Shown here in pieces: positions 35,546 through 45,186 of a stretch of DNA of 64,000 nucleotides (positions are counted from its first letter, which is position 1; each line of letters starts with the position of its first letter). The notes below the pieces were generated by a model, which saw only the letters and a program-made list of their open reading frames with translations, had not been told where the DNA came from and did not search any database. Both the position numbers and the translations under genes were made by a program. Source of the DNA: Chitinophaga filiformis (GTDB taxonomy: Bacteria; Bacteroidota; Bacteroidia; Chitinophagales; Chitinophagaceae); assembly GCF_021646545.1 (NCBI RefSeq), contig NZ_JAKIRP010000005.1, forward strand, positions 310,001-374,000, in the 5' to 3' direction.

Positions 35546-36793
35546 TTAACTGAATCTTTCTACTTTAAAAGGAGTGATATCCATAGAAGCCGGAACATGT
35601 GACACCAGTTCGCTGACCAGCTTACCGGTAGCGGCACCCAGGCTGATACCCAGCATGGAGTGTCCTGTTGCTACGGTCACATTCGGGTAACGTTCCATAG
35701 TACCTATATGTGGCAGCCCATCTGCACTGCAGGGGCGGTAACCATACCATACCTTTTCCGGCGCGGGTAACGGAATATCATATGCCGGAAAATATCTTTT
35801 AACGGAAGCAAGGATACCTTCCACCCGCTGCATACGTGGCGGTGCATTGAGCCCGGTGATCTCCATCGTTCCACCAAAGCGGATCTTATTGCCATTCATG
35901 GGCGAGATAGCCACTCTTGCTTCACTCAGGATCACGGAATGCCTGACTTTGTACGGCGCATCTTCAAAAGTAACAGAGTAGCCCCTGCCCCCCACCATAG
36001 GAATGTTTAATCTCAGCTGCTGCGCCAGTTCACGGCTCCATACTCCGGCGGCCAGCACAACATGGTCGGCAGTATGAAAACCGGTCGTTGTTTTAATACC
36101 CTGCACTTTATTCCCTTCTGTAATAAATGCCGTCACCTCTTCATTGCCAATAAAGCGTACACCCTGTTGCCGCAGGTATTTTATCAGGTTTTGCATCAGC
36201 TGATTAGGATACAGCTGGGCATCTCCGGGGAAGTAGATCGCTCCCAATGCCTTAATGGGGGTATCCGGCTCCATCTGCTGTAGGGTCTGGTGATCTATCA
36301 GCCGGGCATCTATTCCCAGGGCAAGGGCGTCTTTTACTGTATGTTCCGCGTGATGTGCGTTTTCTTCTGTGTTGAACAGCTCCAGCATTCCTTTAGGGTC
36401 GTAGGAGAAGTCCAGTCCGGGAATACGGCTCCACTCCTCATACAGCTGTTTACTCAGCAGCGCAATATCCCTCAGGGGAACGGCTGAGCGTTCCACGTGC
36501 GATTTTGTAGCGCTTTTCATAAACTGCCATCCCCAGCTGATCATACTGCTGCTCAGGCTGGGCTTGATATAGAAGGGGCTTTTCGGGTCCATCATCCATT
36601 TCAATCCCTGCCTGACGATGCCAGGCGTAGCCAGCGGTACAAAGTGACTGGGGCAGATATAACCTGCGTTACCATAAGAACAGCCCTGCTGCATATCTGT
36701 CCTGTCTATTACTGTTACGGTATACCCTGCCTGCTGCAGATAAAAAGCGCTGCTTAAGCCTATAATACCTCCGCCTATAATGATTACTTCCAT
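35546..36793 (-). CDS. FAD-dependent D-amino-acid dehydrogenase, probably D-hydroxyproline dehydrogenase
   Basis: Predicted 415-residue flavoprotein of the DAO/DadA family. The FAD-binding dinucleotide fold is at the N-terminus, IIGGGIIGLSSAFYLQQAGY, with an acidic end to strand 2 (VTVIDRTD). Later family blocks are HVVLAAGVWSRELAQQL, GGRGYSVTF and the C-terminal GHSMLGISLGAATGKLVSEL. DadA-type enzymes oxidise D-amino acids to imino acids and pass electrons to the respiratory chain. The neighbouring epimerase makes cis-4-hydroxy-D-proline, the probable substrate here. The gap to the epimerase is 8 nt and to DUF885 8 nt. The other enzymes of the pathway are not in this window. Confidence 0.92.
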   Translation of the reverse strand: MEVIIIGGGIIGLSSAFYLQQAGYTVTVIDRTDMQQGCSYGNAGYICPSHFVPLATPGIVRQGLKWMMDPKSPFYIKPSLSSSMISWGWQFMKSATKSHVERSAVPLRDIALLSKQLYEEWSRIPGLDFSYDPKGMLELFNTEENAHHAEHTVKDALALGIDARLIDHQTLQQMEPDTPIKALGAIYFPGDAQLYPNQLMQNLIKYLRQQGVRFIGNEEVTAFITEGNKVQGIKTTTGFHTADHVVLAAGVWSRELAQQLRLNIPMVGGRGYSVTFEDAPYKVRHSVILSEARVAISPMNGNKIRFGGTMEITGLNAPPRMQRVEGILASVKRYFPAYDIPLPAPEKVWYGYRPCSADGLPHIGTMERYPNVTVATGHSMLGISLGAATGKLVSELVSHVPASMDITPFKVERFS

Positions 36794-36801
36794 ATCGTTG
36801 T

Positions 36802-37803
36802 TTAAATCACCTGTAGTCCATATGCATATGGATCGTCTTCAGGGTCTATTGTGATCGTATTGTATCCGTATATCCTTGCCCAGCCTTCAATACCCGGACG
36901 TATGGCAGGTACGCCCGCTACGGTGGTCTCCTCTTCTATTGTACCAATAAAACGGGACCCGATGATGCTTTCGTGGATGAAGGAATCGCCTTTTTTGAGC
37001 TTTCCTTTGGCATACCATTGGGCCATCCTGGCCGAGGTGCCGGTACCGCAGGGAGAGCGGTCGATGGCTTTATCGCCGTAAAACACCGCATTACGTGCGG
37101 TAGAGCTCTTATCCATGACAGCCCCGGTCCACAACACATGAGAGCATCCATTGATATGAGGATTGTCAGGGTGTACGAAGGTGTGTTTCTCATTGATACG
37201 TTTACGCAATTCCCTCGCCCAGCCGATCAGCTGAGAGGCGGTGTAGTGTTCGAGGCCCGGGAAGTTGTCCTGGACATCTACAATAGCATAGTAATTTCCG
37301 CCGTAAGAAACATCTACTTTCAGCGGCCCCAGATCAGGGCATTCCACTATCAGATCAGTTGCAGCGAGGTAGGATGCTACATTGGTGAGCTTAACGCTCT
37401 TTACCTTGCGGCCTTCCTGTTTATATTCGATCAGCACCAGTCCTGCGGGTGCTTCCATCCGTACAATACCGGGTGTTTTAGGTGTGATGAGCCCTTCTTC
37501 GATCGCGATAGTGATGGTACCGATCGTACCATGTCCACACATGGGCAGACAGCCGCTGGTTTCGATGAACAGTACGGCCACGTCGTTTGCAGGGTCGTGG
37601 GGCGGGTAAAGTATACTTCCACTCATCATATCATGGCCTCTGGGTTCAAACATCAGTCCAGTTCTGATCCAGTCATATTCCTTCAGGAAATGGTTCCGTT
37701 TTTCGCTCATATTGTTGCCCTGCAGTACTGGTCCGCCGCCGGCTACCAGCCTGACAGGGTTACCGCAGGTGTGTGCGTCTATGCAAAAGAATGTTTTCTT
37801 CAC
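36802..37803 (-). CDS. 4-hydroxyproline 2-epimerase (proline racemase family)
   Basis: Predicted 333-residue enzyme with a GTG start. Both catalytic cysteines of the racemase/epimerase mechanism are present: Cys89 in CLPMCGHGTIG and Cys252 in DRSPCGTGTSARMA. A dehydratase of this family would have Thr at the second position, so this is an epimerase. The opening FFCIDAHTCGNPVRLVAGGG and GLMFEPRGHDMMSGSILYP match hydroxyproline epimerases closely. It converts trans-4-hydroxy-L-proline to cis-4-hydroxy-D-proline in the cytosol, the first step of hydroxyproline catabolism. It is the first gene of the three-gene minus-strand operon. Confidence 0.95.
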   Translation of the reverse strand: MKKTFFCIDAHTCGNPVRLVAGGGPVLQGNNMSEKRNHFLKEYDWIRTGLMFEPRGHDMMSGSILYPPHDPANDVAVLFIETSGCLPMCGHGTIGTITIAIEEGLITPKTPGIVRMEAPAGLVLIEYKQEGRKVKSVKLTNVASYLAATDLIVECPDLGPLKVDVSYGGNYYAIVDVQDNFPGLEHYTASQLIGWARELRKRINEKHTFVHPDNPHINGCSHVLWTGAVMDKSSTARNAVFYGDKAIDRSPCGTGTSARMAQWYAKGKLKKGDSFIHESIIGSRFIGTIEEETTVAGVPAIRPGIEGWARIYGYNTITIDPEDDPYAYGLQVI

Positions 37804-38050
37804 GTTTCCTTATTCAGTTTAAAAAGACATTGGTTGATCAATTCTTTCAAAAATACCGGTTGAGGGCGAACGGGATATTGCAGGTTTTGACCAATGGTAT
37901 GCAGAAATTAACATAAATAAGCCAGATGTTATAACAAGGGGTAAAAAATGAGTAATCCGGGAACAAAGGTCTCTGCCTGGCTCTGCCTTTTTAACTGAAA
38001 ATCAATATGTATTGATTATCTAATTAAATTGCAGTATAGTTCCATGTCAT

Positions 38051-41000
38051 ATGAATGAAAACGCCGCCCCAAAAAATGAGAAGGCTAGGCTACGAGCGCT
38101 CAAGGAATACGGGCTGCTGCAGTTGACTCCGCAACCCGCCCTCGATCAGTTCACCGAACTGGTGACCCTCAGTTGTCATTTCCCTTACGCTGTCATAGCA
38201 ATTGCCGGGGATGAAAAGCAGCTGATCATTTCGTCTACTACCATACCGGGTGTACAGGAAACCACCACCGACTGGGGCTTCATGCAATTAATAATGGAAG
38301 CACAGGACTTCACCGCTGTTGAAGATACCCTATCTGATCCTCTAACGCGCAACAATAAAGCGGTGACGGCCGCACCACATATCCGGGCTTTTGCCGGTTA
38401 TCCGCTGATCGATGTGCATGGATTTATATTGGGTGCACTCTATGTAATGAGCCACGAGCCCGGCAGGATCAGCGATGCCGAACAAAGGGCACTAAGTATC
38501 ATTACCCATCATGCCATTGAAGCAATACGGGCGGAGCGACAGAAAGAGGAAACCCGTTATTATGCAAAGCTGTTCAATCTTTCAGAAGGACTGGTATGTG
38601 TAGGGTCATTTTCCGGCAGATTGAAAAGGGTCAATAAAGCGTTCACCACTTTACTGGGCTGGGAGGAGCATGAACTAACGCCTGTTTCTGTGCTGGAACT
38701 TGTACATCCGGATGATGTCGAAAATACCACCCGGGAACTGGAGAGCCTCCAATCGGGCCTGTCAACCATTAACTTCTCCAACCGTTTCAGGACGAAAAAC
38801 GGGGATTACAGATACATCCAATGGATAGCTACTCCAGAGCCACATACCGGCAATATCTTTGCCATAGGCAGGGACATTACCAGTGAAAAGATCAAAGAAC
38901 AGGAACTGATAGACAGTGAGATCAGCGCCCGTACGTTCTTTGAGAATTCGTTGGGGATGATGTGTAAACATGACCTGCAAGGGAAACTGACGTATGTCAA
39001 CAAAGCCAGTGCAGACAGTGTGGGCTATAGTATTGAGGAACTCATGACGATGAGTTTATACGATATAATTCCCCGGGAGTATCATAGCGATCTTGACCAA
39101 TATCTGGCCAAGATCCGTATGAAAGGTAAGGTGACCGGCATCATGCATACCCGGCACAAGCTAGGCAATATCCGCATCTGGCTGTTCAATAATATACTGT
39201 TCAATGATACGAAAGGCACTCCTTATGTGATAGGCAATGCGGTTGATATCACGGAAAGGCATGAGCTGGAGATAGACCTCAAGCGTACCAAGGAGATGCT
39301 GGAGCGCACCAACCAGGTAGCGCGGATAGGCGGGTGGGAATTTGATCTTGTTAAACAGGAGGTTTTCTGGTCGACCGTTACCTGCGAGATCCATGAGGTA
39401 CCGCCCGACTTCAGGCCTAGCACAGAAAATACCATGGTTTTCTACACGGGCGAATACCGGCAGCAGCTGGATGCGGTGATTGACCATGCTATCCGTACGG
39501 GTACCCCCTGGCAGCTGGAGTTACAGATCACGACTGCCAAAGGGCATAAACTCTGGGTACGCTCGATAGGTCATGCTGCTTTTGAGAATGGCGTCTGTAC
39601 AAGGCTGTTCGGCACTTTCCAGGACATCAACGAGCGAAAGAAAGCCACCGTAGCTATTCAGCAATCACGCAAGTTGCTCGAGGACGTGTTGCAGTCTGCT
39701 TCGGAGGTCAGTATTATTGCCACAGATCACGAAGGGATTATTACCCTCTTCAATAAGGGGGCGGAAAAGCTGCTGGGATATAGTGCGGCAGAGCTTACGG
39801 GGAAGTATACCTGGGAGCTGCTTCACTCGCCCGATGAAGTAGCGGCCAGGGGGAAAGAGTTGTCGGAGTTGTATAAGACGCCCATTGAAGGCTTCCGTGT
39901 TTTCACCCAGATCCCGGAATTAGAAGGGTCTGAAGGGCGCGAGTGGATCTATGTAAAAAAAGACGGCACAGCAACTATCGTCTCTATGGTGGTGACGCCC
40001 ATACGGGATAATACCGTCATTACCGGTTACCTGGGTATCGCTACAGATATTTCGAAGAGAAAGAAGGCCGAAAAGGAGCTGAAAGAGGCCAAGTTACAAG
40101 CGGAGTATGCCAGTAAAGCGAAATCGGAGTTCCTGGCTAATATGAGCCATGAAATACGTACGCCACTGAACGGTGTGATCGGATTCACAGACCTGCTGAT
40201 GAAGACCGCGCTGAATGAAACGCAGCAACAATATGTATCTATCGTCAACCAGTCGGGCAATTCCCTGCTGAGCATCATCAATGACATCCTGGATTTCTCC
40301 AAGATAGAAGCCGGGAAGATAGAGCTGGACATCAGCAAGTGCGATCTACTGGAGTTCAGCAGCCAGGCCAGTGACATCCTGAGTTTCCAGGCGCAACAGA
40401 AAGGGATTGAAATGTTGCTGAACGTTTCTACGGACCTCCCCCGTTTTATGTGGGCAGATGTAGTACGGCTGAAACAGATCCTCCTTAATTTGCTAAGCAA
40501 TGCGGTAAAATTCACTGATCAGGGGGAAATAGAACTGGAGATCAGGCCTGTAGCGCATCCAAAAGAAGGGATGACCACTATCCGCTTCCAGGTAAGGGAT
40601 ACGGGTATTGGTATTCAAAAGAGCAAGCAGCAGAAGATATTTGAGGCATTCTTACAGGAAGATATTTCTACAACAAAGAGATATGGCGGTACTGGTCTGG
40701 GTTTGAGTATTTCCAACAAACTGCTGGCACTCATGGGTAGTCAGCTGCAACTGGAAAGCTCTCCCGGGAAAGGTAGTACGTTCTTTTTCGAAATAACGGT
40801 AAAAACAGAAGACGGCGCTCCTATTGCATGGGAGAATATCGATCTTGTCAAAAATGTGCTGATCGTTGACGATAATGAGCATAACCGGACCATCCTGAGA
40901 AGGATGCTGCAGATGAAGGGCATCAACTCTGACGAGGCATCGAATGGCATCGAAGCTTTTCAGTTCCTGATGACGAAGCAGCAGTATGATGTGATCATGA

Positions 41001-41665
41001 TGGATTATCACATGCCTTTCATGGATGGACTGGAAACGATCAGGAAGATCAGGACAAACTTCGAGGAGCTGGAAAAGGAGCCTGCTATCATCTTACTGCA
41101 CAGTTCTGCAGATGATGAGAAGATCATGAGGGCATGTGAGGAGCTGCACGTCAATCAGCGTCTGTTAAAACCTATTAAGATACAGGAAATGTACCATGCC
41201 CTATCCCATTTGTTTATCAAAGACACAGCTGAGAAAACGCGGGCAGAAAGCCGCGAACACAAGAAGATCAAGGCCAATATCAACATTCTGATTGCGGAAG
41301 ATAATCCGATCAACATGCTACTGGCGAGTACCATTATCCGGAAGATCGCCCCTGCTGCACATATTATTGAAGCGAAGAACGGTAAGGAGGCGGTGGAAAA
41401 CTGCAGGCAGCAATTGCCGGATATCATCTTTATGGACATCCAGATGCCTATTGTCAATGGCTATGAGGCCACGCAATTGATCCGGGAGATCAGCCCGCAT
41501 ATTCACATCCCGATCATAGCGCTGACTGCGGGAAATGTAAAGGGAGAAAAAGAAAAATGTATAGCGGCGGGTATGGATGATTTTATTACCAAGCCGTTTG
41601 TTGAGAATAACCTTATTGCTGTATTTGAGAAGTGGCTGACGTGGAAGTCGTCAGTCAATGCTTAA
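38051..41665 (+). CDS. Cytosolic multi-PAS hybrid histidine kinase with two receivers
   Basis: Predicted 1204-residue kinase without membrane segments. A GAF domain occupies about 20-160 (ARLRALKEYGLLQLTPQPAL, FAGYPLIDVHGFILGALYVM). Four PAS domains follow, ending at GRDITSEK, AVDITERHE-like, TFQDINERKK and ATDISKRKK (near 175-660). HisKA has His700 in NMSHEIRTPLNGV, and HATPase has LLNLLSNAVKFTD, DTGIGI and GGTGLGLSIS. Receiver 1 (about 935-1050) has VDDNEHNR and MMDYHMPFMDG; receiver 2 (1080-1195) has AEDNPINM, FMDIQMPIVNGYEA and TKPF. No partner regulator is adjacent. The 3' end overlaps the convergent permease gene by 15 nt. Confidence 0.94.
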   Translation: MNENAAPKNEKARLRALKEYGLLQLTPQPALDQFTELVTLSCHFPYAVIAIAGDEKQLIISSTTIPGVQETTTDWGFMQLIMEAQDFTAVEDTLSDPLTRNNKAVTAAPHIRAFAGYPLIDVHGFILGALYVMSHEPGRISDAEQRALSIITHHAIEAIRAERQKEETRYYAKLFNLSEGLVCVGSFSGRLKRVNKAFTTLLGWEEHELTPVSVLELVHPDDVENTTRELESLQSGLSTINFSNRFRTKNGDYRYIQWIATPEPHTGNIFAIGRDITSEKIKEQELIDSEISARTFFENSLGMMCKHDLQGKLTYVNKASADSVGYSIEELMTMSLYDIIPREYHSDLDQYLAKIRMKGKVTGIMHTRHKLGNIRIWLFNNILFNDTKGTPYVIGNAVDITERHELEIDLKRTKEMLERTNQVARIGGWEFDLVKQEVFWSTVTCEIHEVPPDFRPSTENTMVFYTGEYRQQLDAVIDHAIRTGTPWQLELQITTAKGHKLWVRSIGHAAFENGVCTRLFGTFQDINERKKATVAIQQSRKLLEDVLQSASEVSIIATDHEGIITLFNKGAEKLLGYSAAELTGKYTWELLHSPDEVAARGKELSELYKTPIEGFRVFTQIPELEGSEGREWIYVKKDGTATIVSMVVTPIRDNTVITGYLGIATDISKRKKAEKELKEAKLQAEYASKAKSEFLANMSHEIRTPLNGVIGFTDLLMKTALNETQQQYVSIVNQSGNSLLSIINDILDFSKIEAGKIELDISKCDLLEFSSQASDILSFQAQQKGIEMLLNVSTDLPRFMWADVVRLKQILLNLLSNAVKFTDQGEIELEIRPVAHPKEGMTTIRFQVRDTGIGIQKSKQQKIFEAFLQEDISTTKRYGGTGLGLSISNKLLALMGSQLQLESSPGKGSTFFFEITVKTEDGAPIAWENIDLVKNVLIVDDNEHNRTILRRMLQMKGINSDEASNGIEAFQFLMTKQQYDVIMMDYHMPFMDGLETIRKIRTNFEELEKEPAIILLHSSADDEKIMRACEELHVNQRLLKPIKIQEMYHALSHLFIKDTAEKTRAESREHKKIKANINILIAEDNPINMLLASTIIRKIAPAAHIIEAKNGKEAVENCRQQLPDIIFMDIQMPIVNGYEATQLIREISPHIHIPIIALTAGNVKGEKEKCIAAGMDDFITKPFVENNLIAVFEKWLTWKSSVNA

Positions 41666-44074
41666 GCTTTTCAGCGGATTAGCCAGTGCGGCCCTGACGG
41701 ACTGCACACTGATGGTGAGCAATGCTATCAGTAAAGCGCCGGCTCCTGCTGCTGCGAAGATCCACCAGCTTAGTTCTACTCTGAAGGCAAAATCCTGCAG
41801 CCAGCGGTGCATGATCCATCCTGCCAGGGGCGCCCCTGTAACAAAAGCGATAGCCACCAGTTTCATGAAGTCTTTGGATAACAGCTGTACGATGCCGGAG
41901 GTGCTGGCACCAAGTACCTTGCGGATGCCTATTTCTTTCGTGCGTTGCTCTGCGATGAAGGTGGCCAGTCCGAAGATGCCCATGCAAGCGATGATAATTG
42001 CCAGTATAGAGAATGCCATAGCGATCTGTCCGACCTGTTGTTCCGAGCGGTACATGGCATCAAAAGACTGGTCCATGAAAGAATAAGTGAAAGGCATATC
42101 AGGAGCGGTAGCTCTCCATTTTTCCTTTACCTGTGCAAGGACTGTATTAATATCGGCGGTGTTTACTTTGAAGGAGATGAGTCCGGAGCCCGGTCCGTTG
42201 AACAGGCATAAGGGGCCTATATCCTGCCGCAGGCTTTCGTAGTTAAAGTCTTTCACCAGTCCGATGATAGTAAAGGCGGTTGTCTGACCGGGGCCTGTCC
42301 ACAGGTAACATTGTTTCCCTACGGGATCATCATATCCCAGCATTTTCGCGGTTGCTTCGTTGATGATGACGGATCTGTCGTCGGTAAAGTTCTTCGAAAA
42401 ATTTCTTCCTTTCAACAGTTGCAAGCCAATGGTCGGTACATAATTTTCATCCACTGCCCATGCCTGCGCGTTAAAGCTACTGTTGGCATCTACTACTTCC
42501 TGTTTTGAAATATTGTTACTACTGCGGGCGGTATTGCCTACAGGCAGAAAGGGGCTGATAGTACCGCTTCTGATACCGGTCAACTGGGTCACTTCATTTT
42601 TAAAAGCCTGTTCTTTCGTGCCCAGTGCACTTGTATTTTCAATGATCAGTACCTGGTCTTTGTTATATCCCAGGTTCTTTTTCCTGATAAAATCCAGTTG
42701 TCGGTACACGACGAGCGTACCGATGATCAGTATGATGGAGGTAGCAAACTGGAAGACCACCAGGATACTTCTCAGGCTGATATCTCCTTTACCTGGCACT
42801 AGTCTACCTTTCAGTACCTGTACGGGTTTGAAAGCAGACAGGAAGAAGGCCGGGTAACTGCCAGCCAGTACACCAACAATTAAAGGCAGGATCATTAGCA
42901 CTAGCACTGCCCGTATAGACAAAAACTGGTCGGGTTGTAAGGTCTTACCGGCGATCTGGTTAAACAGGGGTAATGCGAGGAATACCATCGCGATAGCCAG
43001 TAGCAATGACAGGAATACCAGCAGAACGGATTCTGTCAGGAACTGCAGGACCAGTTCTTTTCTGGCGGTGCCCAATGCTTTCCTCACTCCCACTTCTCTA
43101 GCCCTGCCGGCGGAACGAGCGGTGGTCAGGTTCATAAAATTGATGCAGGCGATCAGGAGGATGAAGAGGGCAACAGCGGAGAAGACGTATACGTATTGGA
43201 TGCTGCCGGGCGTGCCCAGTTCTTTAGGCAGATGGGAGTACAGGTGAATCTTTGTGAGCGGCATCAGTGTGTATACGGCATGGTTGCCGGCCTTTTCAAA
43301 CTCGTCTTTCGTTTTCAGGTGCATCCGTTCCATGATATGCGGCAGGAGATACCTGCTGACATAATCAGGCAGCTGCGCTTCCAGGTGTTTATAATCGGCT
43401 CCTTTCTTCAGGAGCAGGTAAGTGTAGAAGTTATGATTGCCGATGTCTCCCCATTTGTAGTTGAGATTTTTCATGGAGAAGAGCATGTCGTAGTGGAAGT
43501 GCATATTCTCCGGCATGTCTTTTATGACCGCGTTGACTTTGTACAGGCCATTGTCCTGTACTTCCAGCGTTTTACCCAGTGCCTGAGTAGTGCCGAAGTA
43601 TTTTAAGGCGGTGCTGGCGGAGATGACTACGGAGTTTGGTTCGTTAAGGGCTGTCTGTACATCGCCCTGAACAGCCGGGAAGCTGAAGACTTTAAAGAAT
43701 GAGCTGTCGACGTAGGCGGTATGCGCTTCGCGGACGAATTCATTGCCTTTCCTGACCAGGCCTGGCATGGTGCTGTTATCGAAGATGCGGGTGAATTCTT
43801 CCACCTGCGGATAGTCTTTTTTCAGCAACTCTCCCATCGGGTCGGGCGTCAGCGGTTTCTCTGACTCCATGCCCCCCATTTTAGCATTGAGATGTATGCG
43901 GTAGATGCGATCAGCGTTAACGTTCTGGTGGTCATAACTCAGCTCGTTCAGGACGTACATTACGATGAGCAGGAAACAGCATAGTCCGATGGCTAGTCCG
44001 CCGATATTGATAACCGTAAAGACCTTGTTGCGAAACAGGTTTCTGAATGCCAGGGTGAAGTAATGCTTGATCAT
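41651..44074 (-). CDS. MacB/FtsX-type ABC transporter permease
   Basis: Predicted 807-residue permease; ATG 44074 is preferred to a TTG nine bases upstream. The N-terminus MIKHYFTLAFRNLFRNKVFT leads into the first membrane segment, followed by a large extracytoplasmic MacB-type domain. Three membrane segments lie in the middle with ARSAGRAREVGVRKALGTAR, a second periplasmic domain follows, and a C-terminal FtsX block carries EQRTKEIGIRKVLGASTSGI. The duplicated structure is typical of large Bacteroidota permeases. These usually work with a separate ATPase for efflux or lipoprotein handling; no ATPase gene lies nearby. Confidence 0.93.
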   Translation of the reverse strand: MIKHYFTLAFRNLFRNKVFTVINIGGLAIGLCCFLLIVMYVLNELSYDHQNVNADRIYRIHLNAKMGGMESEKPLTPDPMGELLKKDYPQVEEFTRIFDNSTMPGLVRKGNEFVREAHTAYVDSSFFKVFSFPAVQGDVQTALNEPNSVVISASTALKYFGTTQALGKTLEVQDNGLYKVNAVIKDMPENMHFHYDMLFSMKNLNYKWGDIGNHNFYTYLLLKKGADYKHLEAQLPDYVSRYLLPHIMERMHLKTKDEFEKAGNHAVYTLMPLTKIHLYSHLPKELGTPGSIQYVYVFSAVALFILLIACINFMNLTTARSAGRAREVGVRKALGTARKELVLQFLTESVLLVFLSLLLAIAMVFLALPLFNQIAGKTLQPDQFLSIRAVLVLMILPLIVGVLAGSYPAFFLSAFKPVQVLKGRLVPGKGDISLRSILVVFQFATSIILIIGTLVVYRQLDFIRKKNLGYNKDQVLIIENTSALGTKEQAFKNEVTQLTGIRSGTISPFLPVGNTARSSNNISKQEVVDANSSFNAQAWAVDENYVPTIGLQLLKGRNFSKNFTDDRSVIINEATAKMLGYDDPVGKQCYLWTGPGQTTAFTIIGLVKDFNYESLRQDIGPLCLFNGPGSGLISFKVNTADINTVLAQVKEKWRATAPDMPFTYSFMDQSFDAMYRSEQQVGQIAMAFSILAIIIACMGIFGLATFIAEQRTKEIGIRKVLGASTSGIVQLLSKDFMKLVAIAFVTGAPLAGWIMHRWLQDFAFRVELSWWIFAAAGAGALLIALLTISVQSVRAALANPLKSLSID

Positions 44075-44179
44075 GGTAGTCAAACGTTAATAAACGTGCC
44101 AATCAGATAAGTGGCTGATAATTAATTACATCTTTGTATAAAATGTCCGGTTTTGATACAGTTGGCTGTCCGGAAAGGA

Positions 44180-44611
44180 TCAATGGTGTAGTGCTTTGCA
44201 TTCTTCTTCCAGGATGCCGGTGATGAGTTGTGGCGGGGCGCCCCATTTTTCGATACCGGTGTCTTTGAGGAGAGGGTATTCTGAGCTGGCGCCGCCGATG
44301 TTGCCGGTGGTCAGGCCGATAACGATAGTGGGGATGCGCGTGTGGCGGATGATGTAGGCGCACATGATACAGGGCTCGTGGGTGGTATACATGGTGCAGT
44401 CGGACAGGTCCTGGGTGTTGAGTAAAGCGGTTGCTTCGCGGATGGCTTCTATTTCGGCGTGGTAAGTGATGTCTTTGTGGGTTTTACCGCCTTCGATGCC
44501 ACGGGCGATGATTTCGCCGTTACGGACGAGGATGGAGCCGCAGGGGCTGTCGCCGCGTTGTTTGGCGAGGAGGGCGAGGGACAGGCATTCGCGCATGAAG
44601 TATTCGTGCAT
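44180..44611 (-). CDS. Nucleoside/guanine deaminase-type cytidine deaminase family protein
   Basis: Predicted 143-residue zinc enzyme. The deaminase motifs are complete: HAE (His51, Glu53) supplies the zinc ligand and proton shuttle, and EPCIMC supplies Cys81 and Cys84. The family is the CMP/dCMP-guanine deaminase group acting on nucleobases or nucleosides. The text after the motif (GLTTGNIGGASSEYPLLKD) fits free-base deaminases better than the tRNA-editing TadA, but the substrate is not certain. The gene stands alone, 105 nt from the permease gene. Confidence 0.9.
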   Translation of the reverse strand: MHEYFMRECLSLALLAKQRGDSPCGSILVRNGEIIARGIEGGKTHKDITYHAEIEAIREATALLNTQDLSDCTMYTTHEPCIMCAYIIRHTRIPTIVIGLTTGNIGGASSEYPLLKDTGIEKWGAPPQLITGILEEECKALHH

Positions 44612-44647
44612 TGGTGTGTGTTTAGATAGGTGGGCAAAGGTAAGGGT

Positions 44648-44908
44648 TTACGCATTTTTCTTCACTTCAACATATTGTTTCAATACCTTGACTAAAGCTA
44701 CTTTTAGTGTTGATTCATCTGCCCGGATGATATCTGATTTTGACTCCGGCGTTGAAATAAAAACGGTGTAGTGGTCAGTTGTTCTCGCACCGTCGAACTT
44801 AATGAACCCAATATCGCCATTGTCCTTGACGCTTTCGAAACACTGAATCAGCTCTTCGATAGAGATCTCTTCGAAATATTTACTTATAACACTTTTGATC
44901 GTCTGCAT
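44648..44908 (-). CDS. Small hypothetical protein
   Basis: Predicted 86-residue soluble protein. ATG 44908 (MQTIKSVISKYFEEISIEEL) is chosen over a start 45 nt upstream that adds a poorly structured tail. Mixed helix and strand: FESVKDNGDIGFIKFDGART, YTVFISTPES, then a C-terminal helix LKVALVKVLKQYVEVKKNA. No known domain or motif is recognised. It lies 36 nt before the deaminase gene on the same strand and could share its transcript. Confidence 0.65.
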   Translation of the reverse strand: MQTIKSVISKYFEEISIEELIQCFESVKDNGDIGFIKFDGARTTDHYTVFISTPESKSDIIRADESTLKVALVKVLKQYVEVKKNA

Positions 44909-44962
44909 GGTTGCAAAGGTATATTTTAAATATACAGGATCCCTGGCATGCAATAGACTAAA

Positions 44963-45160
44963 CTATACTGTAAACATGAAGTAACCATGGAGCAGACGTG
45001 GAGATGATCCGGTGTTGATCTCTTCTTGTGTGATTGCGGTAAAATTTAACGGAGGATCGGTAACGGTCGGATTGGGCAACGGCAGGACTGCTGCAGAGCT
45101 ATACTGCAGTTGTTCAAAGGTATGGGGGTTGGTTGTTACATTCAATGGATGTTTACTCAT
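44963..45160 (-). CDS. Short hypothetical protein, weakly supported
   Basis: A 65-codon frame from ATG 45160 starts 26 nt after the stop of the gene at 45187 on the same strand. The product (MSKHPLNVTTNPHTFEQLQY onward) is proline- and threonine-rich with no signal or domain. It fits as a translationally coupled small gene but could be a chance frame. Confidence 0.4.
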   Translation of the reverse strand: MSKHPLNVTTNPHTFEQLQYSSAAVLPLPNPTVTDPPLNFTAITQEEINTGSSPRLLHGYFMFTV

Positions 45161-45186
45161 CAAAACAATCGCTGAGGCAGCGAGGA

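Noticed and set aside
36973..37863. 296-codon plus-strand frame over the epimerase gene
   Set aside because: The minus strand encodes the two-cysteine epimerase; the plus frame has no motif.
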